Shown here in pieces: positions 5,393 through 14,686 of a DNA stretch of 24,486 bases. The notes below the pieces were generated by a model that was not told the origin of the DNA, searched no databases, and was given only the letters and a program-made list of their open reading frames with translations. Source of the stretch: CAYUNT01 sp964446285 (GTDB lineage: Bacteria; Sumerlaeota; Sumerlaeia; SLMS01; CAYUNT01). Both the position numbers and the translations under genes were made by a program. Position 1 is the first letter of the stretch, and each line of letters starts with the position of its first letter. The stretch covers positions 1 through 24,486 of the forward strand of contig CAYUNT010000050.1 in the NCBI GenBank assembly GCA_964446285.1, read 5' to 3'.

Positions 5393-6862
5393 ATGATGCT
5401 CAATACGATGCCTGTTCATGCTGACGAAATAGCGGAATCTCGCCCCGTCATCAACCAGAAGGTTGCGCCTGCGCGGACCGCAGAAGATGCGACATCCTCC
5501 AGGTATGCGGGGAAAACGCGCACGCGAAAGGCCGCAACCTGGGCCGCAGTGACTTGCTTATTTGCGGGCGTCCTGGTTGGCTTTGGAATCGAGCACGCGG
5601 CGCAATCGCGGCGCTCTGCCGCATCCACTGCCTTCGCCGCATCCATCGCGAACACTGCGGCGCCGTTTGACCCGTTGTTCGATCCGCCACGCCTGGCGAA
5701 CGCGGCGCCCGCGTCTGCCTCCGAGCCTGCATCAGCGCCCGGCTCGGGATTTCAATTGGCCTCGATTTTCGGCGGGCACAGCGGCGGCAGCGAGTCTTCC
5801 GGAGGCGGCGCGGGCGCGGCTTCGAATTCAGATCGCGCGCCCTCTACGTCGAGCCGCCGCGAAACTGCCATTGTGCATCTCGCGCGCCAGGTCAGCCCCG
5901 CCGTTGTAAGCGTGGGCGCGCTGCGAACCACCTACGAGGCCGATCCCTTTTTCCGCGATTTTTACATGCCATTTTTTGCAACTCCTCGCCTCTCGCGCGA
6001 ACCGTTTCTTGGTTCCGGGTTCATCATCAACAAGAGCGGCTACATCGTCACAAACCTGCACGTAATCGAAGGCGCGGAGCAGATTTTCGTCACGCTGACC
6101 GACGGGCGCGAACTGAACGCCAAGCTTCTCGACGCCGACCGCTTTACGGATGTGGCATTGCTGCGCGTGGAATCGACCGGCCTGCCTTCGATTGAACTCG
6201 GCGATAGCGATTCGCTCATGATAGGCGAAACGATTGTGGCGCTTGGGAATCCGTTCGGCAATTTCATCGAAGATCCGCGTCCGACGGTCACGGTTGGCGT
6301 GGTGTCGGCGCTCAACCGCTCATTCCGCCCCGACCCGAGCCGCGAGCGCATTTACCTCGATATGATTCAGACCGACGCGGCGATCAATCCGGGCAACAGC
6401 GGCGGTCCCCTCGTCAACCTCGACGAAAAAGTCGTCGGCATGAACACGTTTATCGTCTCGACAAGCGGCGGCAGCATGGGCATTGGGTTCGCGATTCCGT
6501 CGAGCCGCATTCGCGGGATTGCTGACGAAATTCTCAAATATGGCCGCCTTCGCCCGCTTTTGCGCGACTTTTTCTACGTTACGCTGAATCGCCAGATCGC
6601 GGCGCAGATAGGGATTCAACTGCGTCCGGGCGCGATCATTTATGAAATCTCGCCCGGCGGCCCCGCCGAAAAAGCCGGGCTTCAGGTGGGCGATGTGGTT
6701 GTGTCGGCCGATGGAAAGTCCGTAAGAAACGCCTCGGATTTGCGGTTGCACATCGCGGCGCGCCAGGTTGGCGACACCTTGCGTCTGGAGGTCGTGCGCG
6801 GCGACAAATCCATAAAAATAACGTATCAAATCAGCAGCGCGGAAAAAAGGACCAATCCGTGA
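5393..6862 (+). CDS. htrA: HtrA/Deg-family periplasmic serine protease
   Basis: A membrane-anchored envelope protease that would degrade or refold damaged exported proteins. Counting from ATG 5393 (489 aa), a transmembrane anchor lies at about 48-68 (WAAVTCLFAGVLVGFGIEHA). It is followed by a long Ala/Ser/Gly/Pro linker to about 155, a trypsin-like domain with H223 (TNLHVIEGA), D253 (DRFTDVALLRV) and S336 (NPGNSGGPL), and one C-terminal PDZ domain (about 397-481, with SPGGPAEKAGLQVGDVV). A single PDZ makes it closer to DegS or single-PDZ HtrA than to two-PDZ DegP. Starts at 5393, 5396 and 5408 are all possible, and no strong ribosome site decides between them. The stop codon overlaps the start of the next gene, so the two are probably translated together. 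Family assignment is secure; the exact start is not. Confidence 0.93.
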   Translation: MMLNTMPVHADEIAESRPVINQKVAPARTAEDATSSRYAGKTRTRKAATWAAVTCLFAGVLVGFGIEHAAQSRRSAASTAFAASIANTAAPFDPLFDPPRLANAAPASASEPASAPGSGFQLASIFGGHSGGSESSGGGAGAASNSDRAPSTSSRRETAIVHLARQVSPAVVSVGALRTTYEADPFFRDFYMPFFATPRLSREPFLGSGFIINKSGYIVTNLHVIEGAEQIFVTLTDGRELNAKLLDADRFTDVALLRVESTGLPSIELGDSDSLMIGETIVALGNPFGNFIEDPRPTVTVGVVSALNRSFRPDPSRERIYLDMIQTDAAINPGNSGGPLVNLDEKVVGMNTFIVSTSGGSMGIGFAIPSSRIRGIADEILKYGRLRPLLRDFFYVTLNRQIAAQIGIQLRPGAIIYEISPGGPAEKAGLQVGDVVVSADGKSVRNASDLRLHIAARQVGDTLRLEVVRGDKSIKITYQISSAEKRTNP

Positions 6863-7956
6863 CCCGTAATGGTGCGATTCACGAACCGTTTCGCCGGCGT
6901 ATCGCGCGCGCGCGTCAGGCTATGCTCGGGCGCGGACTCGACGCGCTCATTGTTTCGCAGCCCTTTGATATTCAATACCTGAGCGGATTTGACGGCACGT
7001 TCGGCTCGATAGTGCTCGAGATGGATCAGTCCATATTCATCACGGACGGGCGCTATGTCGAAGCGGTGGCAAAGTCGCTGGCGGGCTGGAAAGTTCTGGG
7101 CGTGCCGCGCGGCAATCCCGGCGACTGGCACTCGCAGTTTTGGAAGGGGCTTGCCGCCAAGCACATCGGTTTCGACGGACGCGCGGAATGGCTTCAGGTC
7201 TGCGCGTGGCGGCGGCAGGCGCGTCCTGGGCGGCTGGTGGAGGCGGGCGATATTGTCGCAAATTTGCGCGTGATCAAAGAGCCGGGCGAGATGGCCGCCA
7301 TTCGCAAAGCCGTGCGCTTGGCCGACGAACTTATGGCGCGCACGATTGCGTTTCTGAAGCCGGGAGTGCGCGAAATCGACGTGGCGCGATTTATTCGGCG
7401 CGGAGTTGAAGACCTCGAAGCGGACAGCGAATCCTTTGCCAATCTTGTGGCGGCGGGCCCGAATGCCTCGCAACCGCACCATCATCCGGGCGGGCGGCGT
7501 TTGCGCGCCGGTGACGCGGTTTTCATCGACCTCGGCGTCCGCTGGAAGGGCTATTGCTCGGACATTACGCGAACGGTTTTCATCGGCCGGTGCTCGGAGC
7601 GGGCGCGCCGCGTGTATGAGGCCGTTTTGCGCGCCGAAGAGGCAGGTTTGGCCGCCGTGCGCCCGGGCGTCCGGGCCGCCGATGTCGATGCCGCCGCGCG
7701 CGGCGTCTTGGAGAAGGCCGGCTTTGCCCAGTATTTTCTCCACGGCACAGGCCACGGCGTCGGCCTGGAAATTCACGAAGCGCCCACGCTAAATTCCCGC
7801 AGCAAGGAAGTCCTCGAAGAAGGAATGTGCGTCACTGTCGAACCGGGCGTTTATATCCCTGGCGAAATTGGCGTTCGCATCGAGGATTTCGTGCGTGTCG
7901 GTCCGCGCGGCGCGCAAATCCTTTCCGCGCATCCGAAGGAATTGACAATTTTGTAA
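6859..7956 (+). CDS. M24-family Xaa-Pro aminopeptidase / prolidase-like metallopeptidase
   Basis: This 365-aa protein has the pita-bread fold of M24 peptidases, which remove residues next to proline. An N-terminal creatinase-like domain (about 10-135, with DALIVSQPFDIQYLSGF) precedes the catalytic domain. All five dinuclear metal ligands are visible: D224 (FIDLG), D235 (CSDITRT), H299 (HGTGHGVGLEIHE), E328 (TVEPG) and E342 (GVRIEDF). The start is GTG 6859, with AAGGA seven bases upstream; the GTGA overlap with the protease stop codon indicates translational coupling. Size and motifs fit the short PepP/PepQ-like proteins common in bacteria. Aminopeptidase versus dipeptidase specificity cannot be told from sequence. 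It is probably cytoplasmic, having no signal peptide. Confidence 0.95.
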   Translation: MTRNGAIHEPFRRRIARARQAMLGRGLDALIVSQPFDIQYLSGFDGTFGSIVLEMDQSIFITDGRYVEAVAKSLAGWKVLGVPRGNPGDWHSQFWKGLAAKHIGFDGRAEWLQVCAWRRQARPGRLVEAGDIVANLRVIKEPGEMAAIRKAVRLADELMARTIAFLKPGVREIDVARFIRRGVEDLEADSESFANLVAAGPNASQPHHHPGGRRLRAGDAVFIDLGVRWKGYCSDITRTVFIGRCSERARRVYEAVLRAEEAGLAAVRPGVRAADVDAAARGVLEKAGFAQYFLHGTGHGVGLEIHEAPTLNSRSKEVLEEGMCVTVEPGVYIPGEIGVRIEDFVRVGPRGAQILSAHPKELTIL

Positions 7957-8051
7957 TTCACTCCGTTCAATCCCTTTGTTCTGTTTGATCCATTCGCCCT
8001 GTTCCATTCGCGCTCAGCCAGTCTGCAATCGGAGAATCAACACCCGCCGCC

Positions 8052-9104
8052 ATGCACGAAATTCTCTCCGCCCCGCCGCTGACTCTCGCCGCCGCTTACC
8101 TCCACGATCTTGACCCATTTGCCATCCGCTTTCCCGATGGCTTTTTCCTCCCTGGGATTCGGTGGTATGGCTTGTCGTATCTGGCGGGATTTGTGGCCGG
8201 ATGGGCGCTGTTGCGTCCGCTGGCTCGGCGCGGAAGGCTGGGAGGAGTGCGGGTGGAAGAAATTGGCGACCTCATTTTCTGGGCGGCGGTTGGCGCGGTT
8301 CTGGGCGGGCGGCTCGGCTACGCGATTTTCTATAATTTTATTTATACGGCATTGCATCCCTGGACGCTGCCGTTTGTCTGGCAGGGCGGAATGGCAAGCC
8401 ACGGCGGCATGATCGGGGTCGCCCTGGCCGTTGGATTGTGGTGGCAGGGGAGAGGCGAAGGCGGCCCGGCTGGCGAGAACGGCTTTTCCCAAGGCTCAGG
8501 CAGCGAAGTGGAGAGCGCCGCGCCGGCATCGAGGCGAAAAGAGAGAAAATCCCGCGCGAAACTGCAGCAGGCCGTTGCGGCTCGTCCTTCGCTTTGGAGC
8601 CGCCTCGTTGCCGCGTATCGTTCCGCCGGATTCTGGCGTGTGGCCGATGGGCTGTGCGCCGTCGCGCCCGCCGGACTTTTCTTTGGCCGCATGGCGAATT
8701 TCGTGAATGGCGAACTCTGGGGACGCCCAACCGGTTCGGATTGGGGCGTGGTGTTTCCGCTCAGCCCCGAACCGCTTGTGCCGCGCCATCCGTCGCAGCT
8801 TTACGAAGCCGCGCTGGAGGGAATTTTGCTGCTGGCATGGTTGTATCCCGGTGTTTGGCGCGGACGCTGGAGCGCGGGTGGGGCTTCGGTGCGGTTTCTG
8901 ATCGGATATGCCGCCGCGCGATTTGTCGTTGAGTTTTTCCGCGAGCCGGACGCCGAAATCGGGTATCAATGGCTCCACCTGACGCGCGGTCAATGGCTGT
9001 CGTTCGCGATGGCCGTGATAGGCTTCTGGCTTTTGCGCCGTCTGCGCTCGCGCAATGCAATCCTTAATCCAGGCAATCAATCCCCAGTTTCAAGAACCGG
9101 GTAA
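8052..9104 (+). CDS. lgt: Prolipoprotein diacylglyceryl transferase
   Basis: Lgt transfers diacylglycerol from phosphatidylglycerol to the lipobox cysteine of prelipoproteins in the inner membrane. The 350-aa product has several hydrophobic segments and the family motifs: GGRLGYAIFYN (85-95), GGMASHGG (112-119, with the conserved His), the Lgt signature GRMANFVNGELWGRPT (212-227), PRHPSQLYEA (244-253) and EFFREPD (294-300). Between HGGMIGVALAVGLWW and FWRVADG there is an extra hydrophilic stretch of about 55-60 residues (133-192), rich in Gly, Ser, Arg and Lys. This loop is normally only a few residues long, and it should lie between membrane helices. ATG 8052 has only a distant GGAG (8031-8034). 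The lipoprotein encoded at 10317-12176 is one likely substrate. Confidence 0.96.
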   Translation: MHEILSAPPLTLAAAYLHDLDPFAIRFPDGFFLPGIRWYGLSYLAGFVAGWALLRPLARRGRLGGVRVEEIGDLIFWAAVGAVLGGRLGYAIFYNFIYTALHPWTLPFVWQGGMASHGGMIGVALAVGLWWQGRGEGGPAGENGFSQGSGSEVESAAPASRRKERKSRAKLQQAVAARPSLWSRLVAAYRSAGFWRVADGLCAVAPAGLFFGRMANFVNGELWGRPTGSDWGVVFPLSPEPLVPRHPSQLYEAALEGILLLAWLYPGVWRGRWSAGGASVRFLIGYAAARFVVEFFREPDAEIGYQWLHLTRGQWLSFAMAVIGFWLLRRLRSRNAILNPGNQSPVSRTG

Positions 9105-9170
9105 AAGGATTGGGTGGGTATCCTTATATGACTGCCGGGGGAAGCGTATTTCTTTTCCCCAATTGAGGTA

Positions 9171-10310
9171 ATGATGAGCAAGTCCATTACAATTACAGCA
9201 GGTGGCCTAGAAAAAGTTGTCGCGCGTCTTGCGCCGCCTGACCTTGCCGACGATTGGGATAATGTTGGCCTGCTTGTTGGCGATGCCAGCGCGCGAGTTC
9301 GGCGCGTGCTTGTGGCGCTGGAAGCATCCGCGTCCGTTCTTGAAGAGGCCGCACGGCGCGGCGCGCAGGCGCTTGTCGTGCATCATCCTGTGATTTTCAA
9401 ACCCGTTCGAAAGGTCGTGACGACGGACGTTGTGGGCGGATTGGTTCTCAAGTTGGCTGCGCACGGCATCGCGCTAATTGCCGCGCATACGAACCTCGAC
9501 CGTTCGCCCGAGGGCACTAGCCGCGCCCTGGCGGATCTTGTGGGCCTGGCGCGCGAGGGCGAACGATTCCTTGTTCCCGCTTCGCAAAATCATGGCTGCA
9601 AGTTCGTCGTGTTCGTTCCAGAGGGACATGTGGACGCAGTCATCGAAGCGGCGGCGCGGGCGGGCGCGGGAGTGATCGGCGCGTATTCGCATTGCACGTT
9701 CCGCTCGCCTGGTGTGGGCACATACATTCCGCTGGAAGGCGCGCGTCCGTTCGCGGGCAAGGTGGGGCGGCTCGAACAGGCGGCGGAATTGCGTCTCGAA
9801 TGCCTTGTTTCACGCGAACGCCTCGGCGCGCTCATCGAGGCTGTTCGCGCCGCGCACCCATACGAGGAAATGGCGTATGATGTCTATCCTCTGGTGGAAG
9901 GCGAGGCGCAATGGGGGCTTGGGTTGATCGGCGCGCTCGAACGCCCCGTCACACTGGGCGCCTTGGCGCGGCGCGTTCGGCGCAAACTGCCCGGCGCTGC
10001 TTGCATTCGCGTTGTGGGCGATCCTTCGCGCCGGATCGAACGCGCCGCGCTGAGTTCTGGCAGCGGATCAAGCCTTGTGCCGCTGCTTTCGCCAGATGAT
10101 GCGGATGTTTTCATCACGGGCGAACTCGATCATCATGCGGCGCTGGAATTGCGCGAACGCGGACTCGCTGCCATCTGCCTCGGGCATTTTGAGAGCGAAG
10201 TCATTGTCGTTCCGCGCGTGGCTGCATGGCTGCGAGAGCAGCCGGAAATCCTTGGCGCGGGCGTGGATATTCTCGAATCTGAATGTGAACGAAGCCCATT
10301 CTCGCAATGA
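9171..10310 (+). CDS. NIF3-family dinuclear metal-centre protein (YqfO/YbgI-like)
   Basis: The 379-aa protein is a long-form NIF3 member, a hexameric ring protein with a two-metal site. Its physiological role is not settled; many databases label it GTP cyclohydrolase 1 type 2. Motifs are DDWDNVGLLVGD (27-38), VHHPVIFK with H71/H72, AHTNLDRSPEGTSRAL (105-120, D110) and LGHFESE (338-343, H339 and the following glutamate). An inserted alpha/beta domain at about 140-240 (CKFVVFVPEGHVDAVIEA, HPYEEMAYDVYPL) is typical of the long form. GAGG at 9165-9168 is only 2 nt from ATG 9171 but 5 nt from the adjacent ATG 9174, so the second ATG may be the real start. The gene ends six bases from the convergent lipoprotein gene. 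Confidence 0.94.
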   Translation: MMSKSITITAGGLEKVVARLAPPDLADDWDNVGLLVGDASARVRRVLVALEASASVLEEAARRGAQALVVHHPVIFKPVRKVVTTDVVGGLVLKLAAHGIALIAAHTNLDRSPEGTSRALADLVGLAREGERFLVPASQNHGCKFVVFVPEGHVDAVIEAAARAGAGVIGAYSHCTFRSPGVGTYIPLEGARPFAGKVGRLEQAAELRLECLVSRERLGALIEAVRAAHPYEEMAYDVYPLVEGEAQWGLGLIGALERPVTLGALARRVRRKLPGAACIRVVGDPSRRIERAALSSGSGSSLVPLLSPDDADVFITGELDHHAALELRERGLAAICLGHFESEVIVVPRVAAWLREQPEILGAGVDILESECERSPFSQ

Positions 10311-10316
10311 AAATCC

Positions 10317-12176
10317 TTAGTCGGGAATGCGCGGGCTGAGGATGGTGCCTTCGTCGCTGATGAGTTCGGAAAGGTGCGGGTCCTCAAGAACATCCTTGAT
10401 GTTCAGGCGTTTGCCATCGGCGATGAGGTCGCACCGCACCAGGCGCACGCCGTGGCTGTAATCCATGTAGGTGTTTTTGTGCACCAGGCTGAGCGGTTGA
10501 ATCGCCTTTCCCTCGGGATAATACCAGCCGTAAATGGCCACGCGATCCGGCTTCTCCTTCAGGTGATTCGTGATAACAATATCCTTTTTGATGCCATCGA
10601 TCAGAAGGCCTGTGGCGCGTCCGGCGCGTTGCTGCTCGATCAGTTCCTGATGTTTGAGAAAGGTCTCGACGGCTTGGCGCGGTTCGCCGAGCGGCTGTGG
10701 TTCGAGGCGCAGCGCCGCCTGCGCGTGGATCAGGTCCACGATTTTGCATGTTGGCAGCGAGCATCCCAGACGGCCGGCAATCCGCTGAGCCGTTTGCGGA
10801 GTCATGGGCATCCGAATAAAATCGCTGTCCGATCCCACAGCCAGATAATCCGGCGCCACGTGAAGAGTCATGGAATGCGGAATGCCTTCAATGCCTGTGG
10901 ACGTAGCCGTGACATCGGCGAAAGTGCGCAGAAAATCAGGGATATTTCCGCTGAGGATTTCGCGCTCGACGGCGGCCTCACGTTCGGCCAGGGGCAAATT
11001 GGCGACTTGCTGGGCGAACTCGCGGCCGCCAGGAGCGTTGGCCGGGCGCGGTGGCAGGGCGGCAAACGGCGCGGCGGACTGCGCGCTGGCGGCCGCGCCT
11101 TGGGGAGAGGGAGTTTCGCTTGCGGCTCCGGATGATTCTGGCGCGAGTTCATCAGCGATCCAGGCTTCGTAGGCGCGCGGAGGGCGCAATGGCGCAACGC
11201 GGCCTTCAAGCGGCGTCCCGATCGTCAGCGCATGGATAAAGCCGTTCATCTCTCCCACCAGAGTCGTGTGGAGTATTTTGTTATCAGGATTCTTGTGTGA
11301 ACGGAAATCGATCTGCCCGTTCAGCGCGCGGCGCACGATGAAGCCGCCGTCCTCGGTTTCCTTGAAAGGGAATTGCTGTTCGAGCGACGCCACCATGCGC
11401 AGCGTGGCGCGCCAGGTGCCGCCCGTGTCGCTTGTGATGATTTTCTTGCCATTCAATGTGATGTTGCGGTCGTCGTAGCAGACAACGATCAGATGGCGTT
11501 CGCGGCCACCGCGCAGCCAGGCGGCGAATTTGGCGCCGTGCTTATGCTCTTCGTCGTCAAAAGAGTAATTGGCATCAAGCAAAGCAATCCGATCCACGTA
11601 ATCCGGAATCGAATCCGAGGCGTCGATGAAGGCCCAAATAAACGCCCCGCCGCCGCTATGCCCCGTAATGGCCACGCGCGGAGGTTTGCTTTGCGACTTC
11701 ATAAACCACGCGCGGATTTCATCGACGCAGGCTCGAACGCGCGCGGGCGCGTCGGAATGCTTGCCGCGCCAGGAGGGCCAGCTGCGCCCGTCTGCTTCGA
11801 GGTAGATGGTCACGTAATTGTGCTTTGGGTCCGCCTCGCGGAGAAGGCGCGTCTGGGCGGCGATATGCTGAATGTCAAAATGCCAATTCACGCCCTCACG
11901 ACGCCGTTTGCCCATCGTTTGCTCGATCGTGTTGCCGTTTGGCAGCGCGTAAAAAACAAGGAGCGTCGGGCGTTTTGCATCAAACTGGCTCTCCGGCGGC
12001 CCCTCGACGAACACGCGAATTCCGGGTTCGATCCGGAATTCCAGGGTGCGTTCGGAGAAGCAAGGAGACGCCGCGAAGCCTGCAAAAGGGTTTTCGAACT
12101 TCTGAGCACAACCAGTGAAGGTTCCGCAGATCATCATAAGAATCATAACCTGAACAAAGCGGTGGCGGGATGACAT
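10317..12176 (-). CDS. Two-domain lipoprotein with alpha/beta-hydrolase domain
   Basis: The 619-aa product starts with a short signal sequence and a lipobox ending TGC at C23, so it should be a lipidated envelope protein. Residues about 45-330 look like an alpha/beta hydrolase: a TLLVFYALPNG strand, the nucleophile elbow TGHSGGG with S174, possible acids D201 or D235/D236, and a candidate histidine at H315. A Pro/Ala/Ser-rich linker (about 345-390) leads to a C-terminal domain (about 395-619) with a run resembling KPDRVAIYGWYYPEG and YSHGVRLV; I recall similar stretches in hypothetical bacterial proteins but cannot name the domain. The start is well supported by AAGGAGG six bases before ATG 12176. 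A GATAAT box (minus strand, 12206-12201) could be its -10. Substrate is unknown: esterase, peptidase or a catalytically dead fold are all possible. Confidence 0.8.
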   Translation of the reverse strand: MSSRHRFVQVMILMMICGTFTGCAQKFENPFAGFAASPCFSERTLEFRIEPGIRVFVEGPPESQFDAKRPTLLVFYALPNGNTIEQTMGKRRREGVNWHFDIQHIAAQTRLLREADPKHNYVTIYLEADGRSWPSWRGKHSDAPARVRACVDEIRAWFMKSQSKPPRVAITGHSGGGAFIWAFIDASDSIPDYVDRIALLDANYSFDDEEHKHGAKFAAWLRGGRERHLIVVCYDDRNITLNGKKIITSDTGGTWRATLRMVASLEQQFPFKETEDGGFIVRRALNGQIDFRSHKNPDNKILHTTLVGEMNGFIHALTIGTPLEGRVAPLRPPRAYEAWIADELAPESSGAASETPSPQGAAASAQSAAPFAALPPRPANAPGGREFAQQVANLPLAEREAAVEREILSGNIPDFLRTFADVTATSTGIEGIPHSMTLHVAPDYLAVGSDSDFIRMPMTPQTAQRIAGRLGCSLPTCKIVDLIHAQAALRLEPQPLGEPRQAVETFLKHQELIEQQRAGRATGLLIDGIKKDIVITNHLKEKPDRVAIYGWYYPEGKAIQPLSLVHKNTYMDYSHGVRLVRCDLIADGKRLNIKDVLEDPHLSELISDEGTILSPRIPD

Positions 12177-12256
12177 GATGCCTCCTTGGCAGCTCCGGAA
12201 ATTATCTTTGAATATGGAAGATGCATATCGTGATTTGTGTCAAAAATGGCTGGGCA

Positions 12257-14686
12257 TCAGGCTTTTTTCTCAACCAACCGCCGGACGAGATTGAGGAAGT
12301 CCGAAGCGAGAAAAGGCTTGGGCAAAAAGGCGGCCAGATGAATATCCATGAATTGGCTGGACAAATCCAGGTCTCCATAGCCGCTCATGAGGACCACATT
12401 GACGCTCGGGCGGACAGACAGAATCTCTCTCGCCACCTGATCGCCTCGCATGCCGGGCATGGAAAAATCCACAAAGGCCAGGCGAATTTCCCTGGCATGG
12501 CTGCGGAATACTTTAATGGCTTCGAATCCGGAGTTCGCGCATAAAACCTGCAGGCCGGTGGATTTCAAGAGGTGGGATATGACCCGGACAATAGGTTGTT
12601 CGTCATCCACAACCAGAACAGTCCCTTCGGCCTTCCACGATCGCGCGGCGGCGTCGGCCGCGCTCTGTTTGGGCGCCTCGCCCGAGCGAATCGGCAGAAG
12701 CACGTGAAACGCGCTGCCAACTCCCGGCTGGCTGATTACGCGCATGAATCCTTTGTGGGCGCGGACTATTCCGCTCGATGATGCCAGGCCAAGCCCGCGT
12801 CCCGACTGGCGGGTCGAGAAGAAAGGATCAAACACGCGCTTGGCTGTCGCGGCGTCCATTCCACATCCGTTGTCTGCCACTTCCAGCATCGCATAGTAGC
12901 CTTCGCTCAGTTGATCCGCCCAGGGGATATCCAAATAGTCGGATTCCCTCGCCTTGACGCGGAGCGTGGACAACGTGATTTGGCCCTTTTTGCCCGCGGT
13001 GGCCTCGGCCGCATTTTCCACCAAGTTTGAAATCACTTCCCTGATCTGCGACTCATCCACATCCACCAGAAGCGGTTCATTATTGAGCCGGATGGCGATT
13101 GTGACGTCCTTGCCAGCCAGGGACTGCAACTTGTCTTTCATTTGCGACACTATGGCATTTAGGTCGGCCACTTTTGCCAGCAGCGCGCTGCGGCCCGAAA
13201 AGGCGGTCAATTGCCGCGAAAGCTCCGCCATCCGCTGAGCGGCGCATTCCACTTGCTCAAGCAATGGCTGCGCCGTGCTTTGCTCGCCAAGTTCATCCTG
13301 AATCAGGGCGATATTTCCAAAAACGCCCACGAGAAGGTTGTTGAAATCGTGCGCCATTTCGCTCGCGAGCAGAGAAAGGCTTTCCATCTTTTGCACGGCG
13401 GCAAGCCTCTGTTCCTGCCGAAAGCGTTCTTGCAGTTCCTGCTGCCTTTTGGCGATGTTTCGAGCCAGAATAATTCCGCCGGCCAGATTCGCAGCGTCAT
13501 CGAAATAGGGCCGGACTGAAACTTCATAATCCTCGCCGAAAAGCCCGTCACAGCGCGGGGCAAAATGTTCCCTTCCATCCGCCAGCACTAGCGTGAATGG
13601 ACAATTGGCGGGAGGTGTGCCCAGTTGGTGCATCACCACATGACAAGGGCGTCCATGGCACTCCTCGGGAGCCACTTCCAGATGCTCGGCCATCGCCTTG
13701 TTTATGAACAGAATTCGATAGTCTTTATCCAGAATCGCCAGCGGGTCTGCGAGGGCGTTGAAGTAATGCTCCCATTGGCGTTCCTGCCGGAGCGCGCCCG
13801 CGGTGGAGGATTCCATCGACGCGGTATCGCGAAGCACCAGAAGGCAATTACCGCCGGCGCAGGGAATTGCCCGCGCTTCCCAATAGCGCAGGGACTTTTT
13901 AATATAGGCCGGATGGCAGAACGACTGCGCCTGGCCGGTTTGCATCGCCTTCTGGAAACATGCGGTATATTGAGCGGCCAGATTCGAGGGAAACACGTCG
14001 CACAGGTTGTGCGCCCCGTCGGGATTGGGACATCCGGGAAATAAATCAGGGTGCGGCACATGGCTGTAAAGGATGTCCATCTGCGCGTTGAGCAGCAAAA
14101 TGAAGTCCGGAACAGCATCAAGAACCGCGGAGTCGTTCGCGCGCGGTCGCGCAATAACCCGGGCCGCAATACCAGTCAACTGCGCAAGAAACTCGCGTTT
14201 TGGCCTGCCAAGAGCCGCCTCAGGAAAGGAATACACGCAAAGATAGCCGGCGGGATGACCGTTGGCCAGAAGCGGCAGAGCGACGGCGCCAGGCCGATCC
14301 GATGCGGCTTTGCCTAGTCCAGCGGCGTGCCGTCGCGCCATCCCGGAATGCATTCGCCAGCGTCTGGCCGGGTGGGATTGGGATGGCGTGCGTCCTTGGC
14401 GGGCGGAAGATCGAGCCTTGCTGAATAGGTCCGATGGCAGGGATTGGCAATCCTCCTGGATCATTTCCACAACGCGGGAGTCCTCACCCTGCCTGATGGA
14501 ATAGGCAACAAGGCGGAGCGGCCCTTTTCCGCCCGGTTCAAACAGGCCGATCCAGGCGGCCTCGAAATCAGCGGATTTTACAAGAATGTCGCAAAGATTT
14601 CGCTCAATTTCCTCTTCTGGGACGGCCTCCGCCAGAATGCGAGAGCATTGGAGAAACAATTCAGCCGCCCGGAAGGATTTTGTCAT
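12257..14686 (-). CDS. Hybrid sensor histidine kinase with C-terminal receiver
   Basis: A cytoplasmic-looking sensor, 809 aa from ATG 14686; the frame stays open to a TTG at 14737, and neither start has a clear ribosome site. Using the longer numbering, it has a GAF-like region (about 25-195), two PAS-like regions (about 203-305 and 320-430), a dimerisation helix with phospho-acceptor H463 (MAHDFNNLL), an HATPase domain with N-box (ISNLVENAAEA), ADNGCGMD and GRGLGLA, and a receiver domain (about 705-825) with VVDDE, phospho-acceptor D757 (AFVDFSMPG) and K807 (FLPKPF). No transmembrane helix is evident. No separate DNA-binding response regulator is seen nearby, so its output is unknown. It is the last gene downstream of the secretin, 185 bp away, and may belong to the same transcript. 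Confidence 0.93.
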   Translation of the reverse strand: MTKSFRAAELFLQCSRILAEAVPEEEIERNLCDILVKSADFEAAWIGLFEPGGKGPLRLVAYSIRQGEDSRVVEMIQEDCQSLPSDLFSKARSSARQGRTPSQSHPARRWRMHSGMARRHAAGLGKAASDRPGAVALPLLANGHPAGYLCVYSFPEAALGRPKREFLAQLTGIAARVIARPRANDSAVLDAVPDFILLLNAQMDILYSHVPHPDLFPGCPNPDGAHNLCDVFPSNLAAQYTACFQKAMQTGQAQSFCHPAYIKKSLRYWEARAIPCAGGNCLLVLRDTASMESSTAGALRQERQWEHYFNALADPLAILDKDYRILFINKAMAEHLEVAPEECHGRPCHVVMHQLGTPPANCPFTLVLADGREHFAPRCDGLFGEDYEVSVRPYFDDAANLAGGIILARNIAKRQQELQERFRQEQRLAAVQKMESLSLLASEMAHDFNNLLVGVFGNIALIQDELGEQSTAQPLLEQVECAAQRMAELSRQLTAFSGRSALLAKVADLNAIVSQMKDKLQSLAGKDVTIAIRLNNEPLLVDVDESQIREVISNLVENAAEATAGKKGQITLSTLRVKARESDYLDIPWADQLSEGYYAMLEVADNGCGMDAATAKRVFDPFFSTRQSGRGLGLASSSGIVRAHKGFMRVISQPGVGSAFHVLLPIRSGEAPKQSAADAAARSWKAEGTVLVVDDEQPIVRVISHLLKSTGLQVLCANSGFEAIKVFRSHAREIRLAFVDFSMPGMRGDQVAREILSVRPSVNVVLMSGYGDLDLSSQFMDIHLAAFLPKPFLASDFLNLVRRLVEKKA

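Noticed and set aside
6826..7776. 316-codon minus-strand frame opposite the M24 peptidase gene
   Set aside because: The sense frame has all five metal ligands; the antisense frame has no motifs.
9137..9160. GGGGAA/TTCCCC inverted repeat before the NIF3 gene as a terminator
   Set aside because: The loop is T-rich but no T-run follows the stem, so I do not call a terminator.
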